A stretch of DNA of 64,000 nt from G965237725 sp965237725 (GTDB lineage: Bacteria; Pseudomonadota; Gammaproteobacteria; Arenicellales; Poriferihabitantaceae). Location of the stretch: assembly GCA_965237725.1 (NCBI GenBank), contig OZ250151.1:2046001-2110000 (forward strand). The letters are read 5' to 3'. This document shows positions 8,581 to 17,855 of this stretch, piece by piece (position 1 is the first letter of the stretch; each line of letters starts with the position of its first letter). Below the pieces are notes generated by a model that saw nothing but the letters and a program-made list of their open reading frames with translations, ran no database searches and was not told the origin of the DNA. The translations under genes and the position numbers were made by a program.

Positions 8581-10551
8581 TTAACCTGAGTGGCGCTTGC
8601 GGGTTATTACATAGCGGTAGTTTGCATCAAATGGCCCCTTCAATTCAGAGGTCTCACCCGTGGACCATTGGATTTTAACGTTACTGATAGTGTCTTTTTC
8701 AGCTAACCCGAAATGGGTATACGGATGGTTGAAAGACAGAAAGCCTCCCCCTGACTTCAGTTCCTTGATTTGTTGTTTGATGTCCGATTGCCCATAACTA
8801 ATTGTAATCTTGTTACCTATACCAAAATGATTTCCTATTTCGTCCCTAAACTCAAATATAACGCTATTGTTATTTTGTTCATTATTACGATAAAACCACG
8901 TAGGGCCGCTAATGGAATTCGCAAAAATATCCAGATCCCCATCGTTATCAATATCAATTTCGGTAAAAGCTGACTGCAGCATGAAGTTTTGAAGGCCTTT
9001 CTCCTCCACACTTTCAGAGAATCCCTTTCCGCCTTCATTTTCGAAGTAATACTTTGATGGCGTCCCAACGTCTCTAATCCACGTCCCGTTCACCACAAAA
9101 ATATCCTGCCATTCGTTATTATCGAAATCCGCAAATTTCGAATTCCAGCTCCAACCGGTAATTGCCAACCCCAGGTTCTCAGCTTGATCGGAAAATGACT
9201 TTCCTTCATCTGACACTAAAAATACATTTTCATTTAGTACAACAGGGATCGCAGTCTCTTTCTCCTCGTCACTAATCGGTTTTTCAGGCTTAAAAAATTT
9301 GGTGCAGGTGAACTTTGTATGTTTTAGCGGGATCTTAAAACAAATATCAATTTGTCTGGTCCGCGTTGCGATCAATAAAAGCACGATAGATACGCACGCT
9401 ACAAATTCATCATTATCCTTAATTTCTTCACAGTTTTCGATAAAACTCGGTTGAAATTTAGGGCCAAATCCGACTAAAAATCGCTGTTTTACACTTTTTT
9501 CGCATTCAAACCGCAACTGCTCGTTTTCAATCGCATTGCAATAGTGGTCCCAGGATTCTAGAGGTATTCGTGCAGCTTCTCCTGTGGAGCCCGCCGCAAT
9601 CTGGGTCACATAGACATCAAAATCGAGATCATTATCAAAGTCCGCAGTATCAAAACTCATCGTCGTATTGGTTGATATGGGGATTATCTGATCAGCTTTT
9701 TCTATAATTTCCATATCTCCCTTGCCATTTCCAAGGTAGTAATAATCAGGCGGTTCAAAATCGTTTCCAACCATCAGGTCTAGATTTCCATCCATGTTGA
9801 AATCACTAAATAAAACACTCAAGGTTTCGCCCGCAATCCCTGGCAGTAGTTTTGTAGTACCGTCAGCACCGTCATTCATCAACAGAAAGTTATCCGAATC
9901 CGCTGGTGGAAAATTTTTTGAATGACCATAGAACCAGTTTCCCAACGCTGCGTCGAGATCGCCATCTTTATCTATATCACCAAAACTTAACGCCTTTGTA
10001 AGCATCAATGGAGAACCGGGTAATTTCTCCGCAGACCCCATTGTGAACACGCCCTGCTCGTTTTTTAACCAGTAGTTACCATCTGCATAGCTTGTCAAAA
10101 ACAAATCGAGCCAACCATCATCGTTCCAGTCGATCAGGGCAACAACAAATACCTCTTTATCTTCAATATCAGGAATCCCAATTTTCCTTTCTTCCAGACT
10201 TTTTCCATTTTGATTTACAAACAATCGAACACCATTTTTTGAAGCGAGGGCGAGATCGATGTATCCGTCATTGTTGATATCACCTGACGCAATACCCCGT
10301 CCATTCCAATAGGGGGCAATAAAATTGTCTGGACTTAGGATATTCGCATGATCAACCCCAACCTCGGAAGCGATAGCCCGTGTAAACAAACGGGTGCCGT
10401 TGCCGATTTTCGCCTCAAAAGGTTGAGAGCCAATATTTATCGTGAAACCCTGCTCAACAAAATCCTCGGTCCAGGTGTTATCGACCTCCGATTGAGAATA
10501 ACCGATATTCAGAAATCCAAAAATGGCAAAAAATAAGGTAAATCTAGCCAT
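8581..10551 (-). CDS. Secreted FG-GAP/VCBS repeat protein with ASPIC/UnbV C-terminus
   Basis: This 656-residue protein starts with a signal peptide (F-F-A-I-F-G-F-L, cleavage near S-Q-S). It then carries at least six FG-GAP/VCBS calcium-binding repeats of the D-x-N-x-D-G-x-x-D-L type, as in N-D-D-G-Y-I-D-L, K-D-G-D-L-D-A and N-D-G-D-L-D-I. The last ~100 residues are an ASPIC/UnbV module (G-x-G-N-K-I-T, then S-G-G-G-F-L-S and H-F-G-L). Such proteins form seven-bladed beta-propellers at the surface. An unusual Cys-rich insertion at about 345-425 breaks the propeller. Its start overlaps the stop of the permease gene by 8 bp, so the two are translationally coupled. Confidence 0.85.
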   Translation of the reverse strand: MARFTLFFAIFGFLNIGYSQSEVDNTWTEDFVEQGFTINIGSQPFEAKIGNGTRLFTRAIASEVGVDHANILSPDNFIAPYWNGRGIASGDINNDGYIDLALASKNGVRLFVNQNGKSLEERKIGIPDIEDKEVFVVALIDWNDDGWLDLFLTSYADGNYWLKNEQGVFTMGSAEKLPGSPLMLTKALSFGDIDKDGDLDAALGNWFYGHSKNFPPADSDNFLLMNDGADGTTKLLPGIAGETLSVLFSDFNMDGNLDLMVGNDFEPPDYYYLGNGKGDMEIIEKADQIIPISTNTTMSFDTADFDNDLDFDVYVTQIAAGSTGEAARIPLESWDHYCNAIENEQLRFECEKSVKQRFLVGFGPKFQPSFIENCEEIKDNDEFVACVSIVLLLIATRTRQIDICFKIPLKHTKFTCTKFFKPEKPISDEEKETAIPVVLNENVFLVSDEGKSFSDQAENLGLAITGWSWNSKFADFDNNEWQDIFVVNGTWIRDVGTPSKYYFENEGGKGFSESVEEKGLQNFMLQSAFTEIDIDNDGDLDIFANSISGPTWFYRNNEQNNNSVIFEFRDEIGNHFGIGNKITISYGQSDIKQQIKELKSGGGFLSFNHPYTHFGLAEKDTISNVKIQWSTGETSELKGPFDANYRYVITRKRHSG

Positions 10552-11665
10552 CTATAAATTCGTACATAGCAGCCATTTCTTGCTGATGCCAATAATCTGC
10601 TGCGTATCCTGCCAGCAATGAAACAACCATAATGACCAAACCAAGGATTAGGGCAACTCTTTTTGAAATCGAAGTCCAAATTATAAAAAATGGATAAATG
10701 CTATAAATGCCAAAAGAAAATAATAAAATTGCGACGTAAAATATCGGTAACCCAGAGACAAGCAGAGAAGCGGCCAGCACTAAATCTAACGCAATTGGTA
10801 ATGGCAGCGCCACGCCAACCAATGCCACCACGACCCCACCCCCAAAACTTATTGGAATATCTTTCAATGTTTCGAGGGGAAAGGTATTTACAAAAATTGA
10901 TCCTAACAATCCAGCCAAAATCATCAGTGGAACTGTTCTTATCACTATATAAATCAGATTTTTTAAGTAGTTCTGAAACACATGCACCGATGCACCCCTC
11001 CAACCTAATTTATCCGTGGAAGCATAGTTGTCAATCAAACATGCCGCACCCGAAATTGTGGCATCGAGCTCCTTACGAAAAAATAATCGACAACATACTG
11101 GCACCAAAATCGCAATAAACAGAATGGTTAATGCCAGCTTAATCACAACCAGGTATAGTGGAAAGATCGAAAGCAATATTGTTAATACGATAACGTTGAG
11201 AGTGGGCGAACTAAACATCGTTGCCAAGGTCATTTCTAGTCTCGAACCCGAATCGTGCATTCCTTTTGCAATAGGCGCGGCGCAATTTACACAAACCCCC
11301 ATCGGGGCACCAATTCCCATTCCAAATAACGTATTTGCCCAGCTGCTACGAAAACTTTTACGCCGCAACCCTGCCAGAAGGGTCATCATCCCAGCGCCCA
11401 ACAGTATTCCAAATGTCATGCCCTGGGTGTTTTCGTCAGCCCAATTTATCGTCGTATAGACAATTTTCTTTGTCAGCCCATCGCTCTCCTGAATCGTCAA
11501 GATTGATTCAAAGCTCAATGGATTCTCTAGCAAAGTGTCCCCACCCATTATTGCCTTTTCATTTAACTGGGGGTAGCGCGATCCGGACCAGAACAACACG
11601 GAAATAATGAGTATCAACGCGGTGGATATGACCGCATATTTATTTATTTTCAAATGGTTACTCAT
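10544..11665 (-). CDS. COG0701 (ArsP/DUF318-like) permease
   Basis: This 373-residue polytopic membrane protein has one N-terminal helix, a periplasmic loop of about 55 residues, then about eight helices. The hallmark is G-V-C-V-N-C-A-A-P-I-A-K-G-M, a Cys-x-x-Cys in a membrane loop as in ArsP-type permeases, where cysteines bind trivalent organoarsenicals. The large loop and the coupling to an ASPIC/UnbV protein are not typical of arsenic operons, and no arsR or other ars gene is near. The substrate is therefore open. It is first in a two-gene operon. Confidence 0.75.
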   Translation of the reverse strand: MSNHLKINKYAVISTALILIISVLFWSGSRYPQLNEKAIMGGDTLLENPLSFESILTIQESDGLTKKIVYTTINWADENTQGMTFGILLGAGMMTLLAGLRRKSFRSSWANTLFGMGIGAPMGVCVNCAAPIAKGMHDSGSRLEMTLATMFSSPTLNVIVLTILLSIFPLYLVVIKLALTILFIAILVPVCCRLFFRKELDATISGAACLIDNYASTDKLGWRGASVHVFQNYLKNLIYIVIRTVPLMILAGLLGSIFVNTFPLETLKDIPISFGGGVVVALVGVALPLPIALDLVLAASLLVSGLPIFYVAILLFSFGIYSIYPFFIIWTSISKRVALILGLVIMVVSLLAGYAADYWHQQEMAAMYEFIDG

Positions 11666-12145
11666 TAATCAAATTAATTTAGCTTGAGGAAAAACTAACA
11701 GCTATTCATCGTGCCTATGACATAACCAGGTGTATAAAATTCCCCAACCAGCCTAATTGCGCTTTGATTTTAAACTATCCCAACAACTGTTCTTTTGTGC
11801 GGGTAATGCGATGCTACTTTTCTTCGACAACGGAATATACAACAAAATTTCCGTCATGCGGGACAATGCTTAGCCAATCCTAACAATGTAATTTAGGGGA
11901 CTATAGGAATAATTGGATTTAATCATCTAATCCTTATGAGAAGATAGCAGTAATATTTCCAAAGAAATTACTGGAAATATGCTTCTAAATTTAACCTGAC
12001 TCTTTACACGATACCAGCCGTTAGTGGCGGCCAAACTATTGCCCATAAAGTGGGTTTATGCACCACAATAAATTGACATCTTGTATCGCACCGGCCATTG
12101 GCCCACAATTACCCGCAGAATAGCCATAAACCCTGAGGAGAATTA
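11666..12145. other. 480-bp divergent intergenic region upstream of aprM
   Basis: No gene is supported here. It must hold promoters for the permease operon (leftward) and for aprM (rightward). A TTGACA at 12073-12078 could be a -35 for aprM, but no good -10 follows at 17 bp. A perfect inverted repeat, ATATTTCC (11953-11960) and GGAAATAT (11973-11980), is spaced by 12 bp and could be a regulator site. Confidence 0.4.
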
Positions 12146-12940
12146 ATGTTAACCAATAACCCATTTGCTGATCTTCCAGCGCTGATATCGTCTTCTGCCA
12201 TGCAGACGTATATTATCCTGATGGTCATTCTGGTCGTAGCGGGTACACTTTATGACATCATCCATAAAAAGAGTGCTCAATACTTTTTCGAAAATGCGCA
12301 GAAATCCAAAGAAAAAGCGCTTCGGGAAGTGGGCGGTGGTGAAAAATCATCTATCGCGATCAAGACCCTGGCCGAAGATGTTCTGACTTCCGGCGAATTC
12401 TGTAATCCAAGACGACGAATTGCCCACCTTCTCACTATGTACGGCTTTGTCATTTATATCATTGCCACCGCTTACATGGTGTTCTGCAATACCGTATCCA
12501 CAACCGCACCACTGATGTGGCACATAGGCGCACTGATGGTTTGTGTGGGCGGTTACTGGTTCTGGTTCTTCATCCGGGTCGATGTTGCCGCTGAAGGCAA
12601 CTCGCCGTTTCGGATTATCCGAGCAGATCTGTTTGTACTCTCCCTGCTCGCCAGCGTCACGTTGGGCTTGTTCTGGTCATTTGCCCAGTCCAGCGGAAGT
12701 ACCGCCAATGAAAATTCTTTATGGGCGACCATATTCTTCGGCTTGTATATCCTGGCAACCAGCGTGTTGTTCGGCGGCATTCCCTGGTCAAAGTTCGCCC
12801 ACATGTTCTTCAAGCCAGCAGCCGCATTCGAAAAACGCATGTCAGAAGCCAATGGATGGAGAAACAATATGCCTCCCCCCGCGGATGCCCCTGCCAAATT
12901 CGGTCTTGGAATCAAGCGCGAACAGCCCAGACATTATTAA
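12146..12940 (+). CDS. aprM: APS reductase membrane subunit AprM
   Basis: The 264-residue membrane protein has five to six predicted helices (about residues 17-35, 95-115, 122-142, 158-178 and 190-210). It sits directly before aprB and aprA, the aprMBA order of sulfur-oxidising proteobacteria. In these organisms the membrane subunit is thought to link cytoplasmic AprBA to the quinone pool, taking the place of QmoABC. AGGAG lies 6 bases before the ATG. Residues C-N-P-R-R-R before the second helix and the long soluble C-terminus fit the family. No qmo, sat or dsr gene is in the window. Confidence 0.85.
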   Translation: MLTNNPFADLPALISSSAMQTYIILMVILVVAGTLYDIIHKKSAQYFFENAQKSKEKALREVGGGEKSSIAIKTLAEDVLTSGEFCNPRRRIAHLLTMYGFVIYIIATAYMVFCNTVSTTAPLMWHIGALMVCVGGYWFWFFIRVDVAAEGNSPFRIIRADLFVLSLLASVTLGLFWSFAQSSGSTANENSLWATIFFGLYILATSVLFGGIPWSKFAHMFFKPAAAFEKRMSEANGWRNNMPPPADAPAKFGLGIKREQPRHY

Positions 12941-13005
12941 CAGAAATTAAACTGATCGGCCCAGATTTAGCCGGTTGATTATCAAAATTATCAGAGAGAA
13001 TTAAA

Positions 13006-13476
13006 ATGCCAACATTTGTATACATGACTCGCTGCGATGGTTGCGGACACTGCGTAGATATTTGTCCATCAGATATCATGCACATCGACAAGACTCACCG
13101 CCGTGCGGTTAACATAGAACCCAATATGTGCTGGGAATGTTATTCGTGCGTAAAAGCCTGCCCTCAAAATGCCATCGATTGTCGCGGCTATGCCGACTTT
13201 TCACCACTGGGTCATAGCGTTCGGGTGCTGCGTGAAGAAGAAAAAGGTACCATTTCATGGAAAATCAAGTTCCGCGATGGCCGTGTAAAAGATTTCGTTT
13301 CACCCATTACCACCGAGCCCTGGGGTGAAAAAATCCCCCGAATGGCTGACCTCCCTGTGCCCCCCGCGGAGGAGCTTGACTCACAATTGCTTTGCTACGA
13401 ACCCGAAGTACTGAATATCGACGGCAAACTACCGGTCATGGCAAAGGATAAATTCAAGCAGGGAGTATATTACTGA
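13006..13476 (+). CDS. aprB: Adenylylsulfate reductase beta subunit
   Basis: The 156-residue iron-sulfur protein has two [4Fe-4S] motifs, C-D-G-C-G-H-C-V-D-I-C-P at about 10-21 and C-W-E-C-Y-S-C-V-K-A-C-P at about 43-54. The C-terminal arm (W-G-E-K-I-P-R onwards) wraps around AprA in known structures. AprB carries electrons between the AprA flavin and the partner. Its TGA overlaps the aprA ATG (TGATG), so translation is coupled. Confidence 0.96.
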   Translation: MPTFVYMTRCDGCGHCVDICPSDIMHIDKTHRRAVNIEPNMCWECYSCVKACPQNAIDCRGYADFSPLGHSVRVLREEEKGTISWKIKFRDGRVKDFVSPITTEPWGEKIPRMADLPVPPAEELDSQLLCYEPEVLNIDGKLPVMAKDKFKQGVYY

Positions 13477-15311
13477 TGGGGAAAATCAATACCGTATTCG
13501 AAGATTGCGATATCCTGGTTGTCGGCGGCGGAATGGGCGGAACAGGCGCCGCTTATGAAGCACGATACTGGGCCCGCGACCTGAATATTGTTATCGCAGA
13601 GAAAGCCAACATCGATCGCAGTGGTGCAGTGGCCCAGGGCCTCTACGCCATCAACTGCTACATGGGTATGCAATGGGATGAAAACCAGCCCGAAGATCAT
13701 GTTCGATATGCGCGCAATGATTTGATGGGGTTGGTACGTGAAGATTTGGCCTACGACATGGCCCGTCACGTCGATTCCACCGTACACAAGTTTGAAGAAT
13801 GGGGCCTGCCCTTCATGAAAGACCCGGATACCGGTCGCTATCTGCGCGAAGGTAAATGGCAGATCATGATCCACGGCGAAAGCTACAAACCCATTGTGGC
13901 TGAAGCGGCGCGTAAATCTGCGGACAAGATCTACAACCGTATTATGATCACCCATCTTTTGATGGACGAAAGCAAACCCAATCGGGTTGGTGGTGCGGTT
14001 GGTTTCAATGTTCGTACCGGTGACTTCCATGTGTTCAGAGCGAAAGCCGTCATCGTCGGCGCTGGTGGCGCATCACACATCTTCAAACCACGCTCTGTGG
14101 GTGAAGGCATGGGCCGAACATGGTATGCACCCTGGAGTAGCGCATCAGCTTATGCTCTGCCCATTCAGGTCGGCGCAAAAATGACCCAGATGGAAAACCG
14201 CATTGTATTGTGCCGATTCAAAGATGGTTATGGTCCAGTAGGTGCTTACTTCTTGCATCTGAAAACTTATACTCAGAACGCCTATGGCAACGAATATGAA
14301 TCGACGTGGTATGAAAACACCAAAGAAATGGTAGGCGACTACATCGATCATCACCCGACCCCAACCTGCCTGCGTAACCATGCATTCATCGAAGAGGTCA
14401 AAGCCGGTCGCGGCCCCATTCACATGGTCACCAAAGAGGCCTTCCAGGATCCGCACCTGGAAACTGTGGGCTGGGAGAATTTCCTCGGCATGACCGTAGG
14501 TCAGGCCGTTGTCTGGGCCGCCCAGGACATCGACCCCAAATACACCAACCCAGAACTGACCACATCGGAGCCTTATGTCATGGGCTCCCATGCAACCTGC
14601 TCGGGGGCATGGGCCAGTGGACCGGAAGATCTGTCCCCCGATGAATATCAGTGGGGCTACAACCGCATGATGACTGTTGACGGTCTGTTCGGAGCGGGTG
14701 ATGCTCTCGGCGGTACCGCTCATGCATTTTCCTCGGGCTCTTTCACCGAAGGTCGTCTGGCTGCCAAAGCCGCGGTTAAATACATCCGTGATATGCGCAA
14801 CGAAGAAATAAAGATTTCCGAGAAACAATATCAGGATCTGAAGACCGTTGTGTTCAAGCCAATGGAAAACTACCAGGTTGGTAGCAATGAAATAACCGGT
14901 GGAACAGTTTCACCCAGTTATCTATTACCTATCCAGGGCCTTCAGCGTTTGGAGAAAATTATGGATGAGTACGCTGGTGGTATCTCGGTTAACTACATGA
15001 CCAATGAGCCGTTACTCAATCGTGGTCTCGAACTTCTGGGAACATTGCACGAAGATCTTGAGCACATTGGCGCAGAAGATTTACACCAGCTGATGCGTGC
15101 ATGGGAACTGAAACACCGCGCAATCGCATCGGAGTGCGTGGTCCAACATACGCTGTTCCGCAAGGAAACTCGCTGGCCGGGTTACTACTATCGTGGTGAC
15201 CACATGAAACTCGATGATGAAAACTGGCATGCATTGACCCTGTCTCGACGCGATCCGGAATCCGGTGAGTGGGAGATGGAAAAAGCACCTGTTTATCATA
15301 TCGTCGATTAA
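13476..15311 (+). CDS. aprA: Adenylylsulfate reductase alpha subunit (FAD)
   Basis: The 611-residue flavoprotein belongs to the succinate dehydrogenase/fumarate reductase flavoprotein group. The N-terminal V-V-G-G-G-M-G-G-T-G-A binds FAD, and R-S-G-A-V-A-Q-G and G-S-H-A-T-C-S-G-A-W are AprA-specific segments. A-G-D-A-L-G-G-T-A-H-A-F-S-S-G-S closes the FAD site. It interconverts sulfite plus AMP and APS. With AprM instead of Qmo the likely direction is sulfite oxidation, using sulfite from reduced sulfur or sulfonates (inference). GGGAG precedes the start inside aprB. Confidence 0.97.
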   Translation: MGKINTVFEDCDILVVGGGMGGTGAAYEARYWARDLNIVIAEKANIDRSGAVAQGLYAINCYMGMQWDENQPEDHVRYARNDLMGLVREDLAYDMARHVDSTVHKFEEWGLPFMKDPDTGRYLREGKWQIMIHGESYKPIVAEAARKSADKIYNRIMITHLLMDESKPNRVGGAVGFNVRTGDFHVFRAKAVIVGAGGASHIFKPRSVGEGMGRTWYAPWSSASAYALPIQVGAKMTQMENRIVLCRFKDGYGPVGAYFLHLKTYTQNAYGNEYESTWYENTKEMVGDYIDHHPTPTCLRNHAFIEEVKAGRGPIHMVTKEAFQDPHLETVGWENFLGMTVGQAVVWAAQDIDPKYTNPELTTSEPYVMGSHATCSGAWASGPEDLSPDEYQWGYNRMMTVDGLFGAGDALGGTAHAFSSGSFTEGRLAAKAAVKYIRDMRNEEIKISEKQYQDLKTVVFKPMENYQVGSNEITGGTVSPSYLLPIQGLQRLEKIMDEYAGGISVNYMTNEPLLNRGLELLGTLHEDLEHIGAEDLHQLMRAWELKHRAIASECVVQHTLFRKETRWPGYYYRGDHMKLDDENWHALTLSRRDPESGEWEMEKAPVYHIVD

Positions 15312-15357
15312 CAGAATCGATCCTGGGGCGTCGCCTCAGCAGATCAGCGATTAAGTG

Positions 15358-15401
15358 AAAGCGTCTATGGTCTTACCACAGGGTATGACCGCAGGCGCTT
15401 T
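15358..15401 (+). terminator. Hairpin terminator after aprA
   Basis: AAAGCG...GGTCTTACC pairs with GGTATGACC...CGCTTTT across a short CACA loop, with a few mismatches. It ends in TTTT, 46 bp after the aprA stop. Confidence 0.55.
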
Positions 15402-15429
15402 TCGCATTTTCTGTGTACCGGAATAAATC

Positions 15430-16989
15430 ATGATCAATGCTGTAGACCTGGTAAAGACAAACCACTACCAAACTGAGATCGACGCCGCGGTTAAAAACCT
15501 GGGAGCGGAGCGGGGTGATCTTCAGTCTTTATTGATGAGCATTGTTGACAAGGTTTCCCTGCAACAAATTCCAGGGCTGCTTAAACAGAGTTATGGCCGG
15601 CTGGCAAGATTGCGTCATGTACTGGCGGAATTATCCAATCTGATCTCCGACCAGGACAAGCTGATTGATCTCGGTTACCAAATCGAATCAACACTCCAGC
15701 CAGATGATTCCTTTTCCTTCGAATCTGCATTGCAGGGACTAGATGAATCATTGGCTATATATATTGCTGATAAAAATCTTGGCGCACACGTCGCCATGAT
15801 TTATGAAATGCAGGCCCTGATTCATGACGCAACGCTGAACTATAACGAAGCCGCTAAATGTTATGCCGCTGCAGCAACAACTTCAGAATTGCCTGTAGAA
15901 CAACAATGGTTTTATGAAAAACAAAGGGCGCTAGCCTTTGTCGACTGTGGTCGTGAATTAGGTGACAAATCAGCCCTGGAGCAGGCTGTATCTTTGCTGG
16001 AAAACACCGTGATGGCCCTTGCGCCCCAGAAACAACGCCGTGATGACTGGGCGACCAGCCAACAGGCCTTCGGCATTGCCCTGGGCATTTTGGGTCAACG
16101 GCAGGGTGGTACCCGCAACCTGGAGAATGCCATTGCCGCATTCGAAGCGGCTCTGTCTATACGAAACCCTAAAGACAACCCCCAGACATTTTCAGAATCC
16201 CAGAACAGCCTGGGCAATGCCCTCGGCGCACTGGGCCATCGTCTGGGCGACGAAGAAATGTTAAAAAATTCTGTGCAGGCATTTGAGCTTGCCCTCGAAC
16301 AACAAACCAAAGTCGCTGGGTTACCTGAGCGAACCACCACCCAGAACAACCTGGCCGCTGTGCTGCAATCCCAGGGGCAACGCAATAGCGACACCAAAAT
16401 GCTGAAGCGGTCGGTTGATCTTTATAAAGAAATCTTAAAAGTCTGGACTAAAGAGTGTGGCCCTCAAATCTGGGCCACAACCATGAATAATCTGGGCACA
16501 GCATTAAGATTGCTAGGGGAACACCGTAAAGGACCTAAAACATTACAGCAATCCGTTGCCGCCTACAATAGCGCCTTGTCGGTACAAACCCGAGAACATT
16601 TTCCCCAGGAATGGGCCATGACCCAAAACAACCTTGGCGCAGCCTTACAAAAATTTGCTGAACGGGTCGGTAACCCCGAGGTTTTTGAACAAGCCATTGC
16701 CGCCTATGAAAACACCTTAAAAGAATGGACCGAACAAAAGGCACCTATGGCCTGGGGCATGACCCTCGCCAACCTGGCTGTTGCGCGAAGGGGGTTTGCA
16801 AATTTGACCGCAGATATCAAACCTGCTGAGAAAGCCGTAGCAGAACTGGAATTGGTTAGCGACTTCTTCCGAAACGCCAGTCACGCCCAGTACTCTGAGC
16901 TGTGCATCGATCAATTAGCCCAGGCACGTAAACTGGTGGATGAGCTTCATTTAAAAGGCGGCAAATATGCTGACCTGGTAAATCATTAA
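15430..16989 (+). CDS. Tetratricopeptide-repeat protein
   Basis: This 519-residue soluble protein has no signal peptide or membrane helix. From about residue 205 to 490 it carries six repeats of 45-50 residues built on W-A-x-T-Q-N-N-L-G-x-A-L-x-x-L-G-x-R, followed by a second helix with A-V-x-A-Y/F-x-x-A-L. This is the extended TPR variant seen in regulatory and CHAT-linked TPR proteins, but no CHAT, kinase or NB-ARC domain is attached. It follows aprA by 118 bp beyond a terminator-like hairpin, so it may be separate. A scaffold role is all that can be said. Confidence 0.75.
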   Translation: MINAVDLVKTNHYQTEIDAAVKNLGAERGDLQSLLMSIVDKVSLQQIPGLLKQSYGRLARLRHVLAELSNLISDQDKLIDLGYQIESTLQPDDSFSFESALQGLDESLAIYIADKNLGAHVAMIYEMQALIHDATLNYNEAAKCYAAAATTSELPVEQQWFYEKQRALAFVDCGRELGDKSALEQAVSLLENTVMALAPQKQRRDDWATSQQAFGIALGILGQRQGGTRNLENAIAAFEAALSIRNPKDNPQTFSESQNSLGNALGALGHRLGDEEMLKNSVQAFELALEQQTKVAGLPERTTTQNNLAAVLQSQGQRNSDTKMLKRSVDLYKEILKVWTKECGPQIWATTMNNLGTALRLLGEHRKGPKTLQQSVAAYNSALSVQTREHFPQEWAMTQNNLGAALQKFAERVGNPEVFEQAIAAYENTLKEWTEQKAPMAWGMTLANLAVARRGFANLTADIKPAEKAVAELELVSDFFRNASHAQYSELCIDQLAQARKLVDELHLKGGKYADLVNH

Positions 16990-17022
16990 ACGGTAAACGT
17001 CCGTTCATTGCCCGGAGCGAGC

Positions 17023-17037
17023 TGATAATTGGTATCA
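17023..17037. promoter_or_regulatory. Copy of a dyad also found in the cupin-LysR promoter
   Basis: TGATA-ATTGG-TATCA is a perfect 5-bp dyad. The same 13-base core recurs at 17791-17803 in the divergent cupin/LysR promoter. The shared core suggests an operator of one regulator. Confidence 0.3.
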
Positions 17038-17085
17038 GAGCATTAATTATTCGTTCTCAGTTCTTTCTCTTCTGCAAAAAGGACA

Positions 17086-17130
17086 AAAAGGTGTCAGAGG
17101 GATTAAAAATTAATCCATCTGACACCTTTT
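17086..17130. terminator. Strong long hairpin, bidirectional terminator or REP-like element
   Basis: Two 21-base arms (17086-17106 and 17110-17130) are complementary with a single mismatch around a 3-base AAA loop. Each arm starts or ends in AAAAGG/CCTTTT, so either strand gives a GC-containing stem followed by T's. It lies between the TPR and cupin genes, which converge on it. The GTGTCAGA core is also typical of dispersed palindromes near REP-associated transposases. Confidence 0.7.
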
Positions 17131-17169
17131 CTTCATTTCTTCACCTTCTATTCAGAACATATGACATAT

Positions 17170-17769
17170 TCACCTTGCGTCTTCAATAATTCCAACATCC
17201 TCCAATTTAAATCGCTTTACCCCGCCAGTATCTAAATTGTATTGATTTTTTTCTCCCTGAAACTCAAATCCTTTTGAGTATAAATGAAGATGCAGCAAAG
17301 GTTCGTTTGACTCTGCGTGGATCGAATGAATACCGTCAGGCAGTAAGGATATTGCGGTTCCAGGTTTAACTAAAATTTCGCCCGACAGCGAAATGCGTGG
17401 CATATCTGATTCGCCATCGTTGAAATTTGGCTTATAAACTCTATGTAGCTCTTCACCTTCAACCGACGCAACAATTACCCAAGCACCACCATGATCATGA
17501 GGAGAAGATTGCTGTCCAGGCAGGCTCGAGTTCACATATAGCGAGTTTCCCCCTGCGTCCTCCTGATAAACCAGAAAAGTACGGTAGGTCTCGCCATTAC
17601 TTGGAAGCGGAAAATCGGCCCACTGGAATAAATCACTTTTTGAAGCGAGGTGTAGCAGGATAGTTTTAGCCTGGTTGAGATTTTCAATATTGATACCATC
17701 GCGCATAACATTCTTGATTTTGGAAATTGAATATTCAATTTCTTTTCGTCTTAAGTTTTCAACTTTCAT
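17170..17769 (-). CDS. Cupin / cysteine-dioxygenase-like protein
   Basis: The protein has about 199 residues from the ATG at 17769, chosen because AGAGA lies upstream; an in-frame ATG at 17826 would add 19 residues but has no ribosome site and crowds the LysR promoter. The core S-P-H-D-H-G-G-A-W with a later H-x-H-L-H segment is the double-stranded beta-helix metal site of the cysteine-dioxygenase-like cupins. A small Fe-dependent oxygenase is the likely role; the substrate is unknown. The divergent LysR gene 86 bp away is its probable regulator. Confidence 0.7.
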   Translation of the reverse strand: MKVENLRRKEIEYSISKIKNVMRDGINIENLNQAKTILLHLASKSDLFQWADFPLPSNGETYRTFLVYQEDAGGNSLYVNSSLPGQQSSPHDHGGAWVIVASVEGEELHRVYKPNFNDGESDMPRISLSGEILVKPGTAISLLPDGIHSIHAESNEPLLHLHLYSKGFEFQGEKNQYNLDTGGVKRFKLEDVGIIEDAR

Positions 17770-17788
17770 ACTTAATATTCTCTGGGTT

Positions 17789-17803
17789 TTATAATTGGTA
17801 TCA
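17789..17803. promoter_or_regulatory. Candidate LysR operator between cupin and LysR genes
   Basis: TTATA-ATTGG-TATCA lies in the 86-bp divergent promoter and shares 13 identical bases with the dyad at 17023-17037. LysR proteins usually bind a dyad in such divergent promoters. Confidence 0.35.
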
Positions 17804-17855
17804 AATTTTAAATAAATACTTCCCATTATAAAAATGAATTGTTATTATCTCTGTC

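Noticed and set aside
12073..12101. Sigma-70 promoter for aprM with TTGACA as -35
   Set aside because: The -35 is perfect but the hexamer at 17 bp spacing (CATTGG) is a poor -10, so it is mentioned only within the intergenic entry.
13470..14828. Long minus-strand ORFs opposite aprA
   Set aside because: They are shadows of a strongly conserved gene and show no protein-family features.
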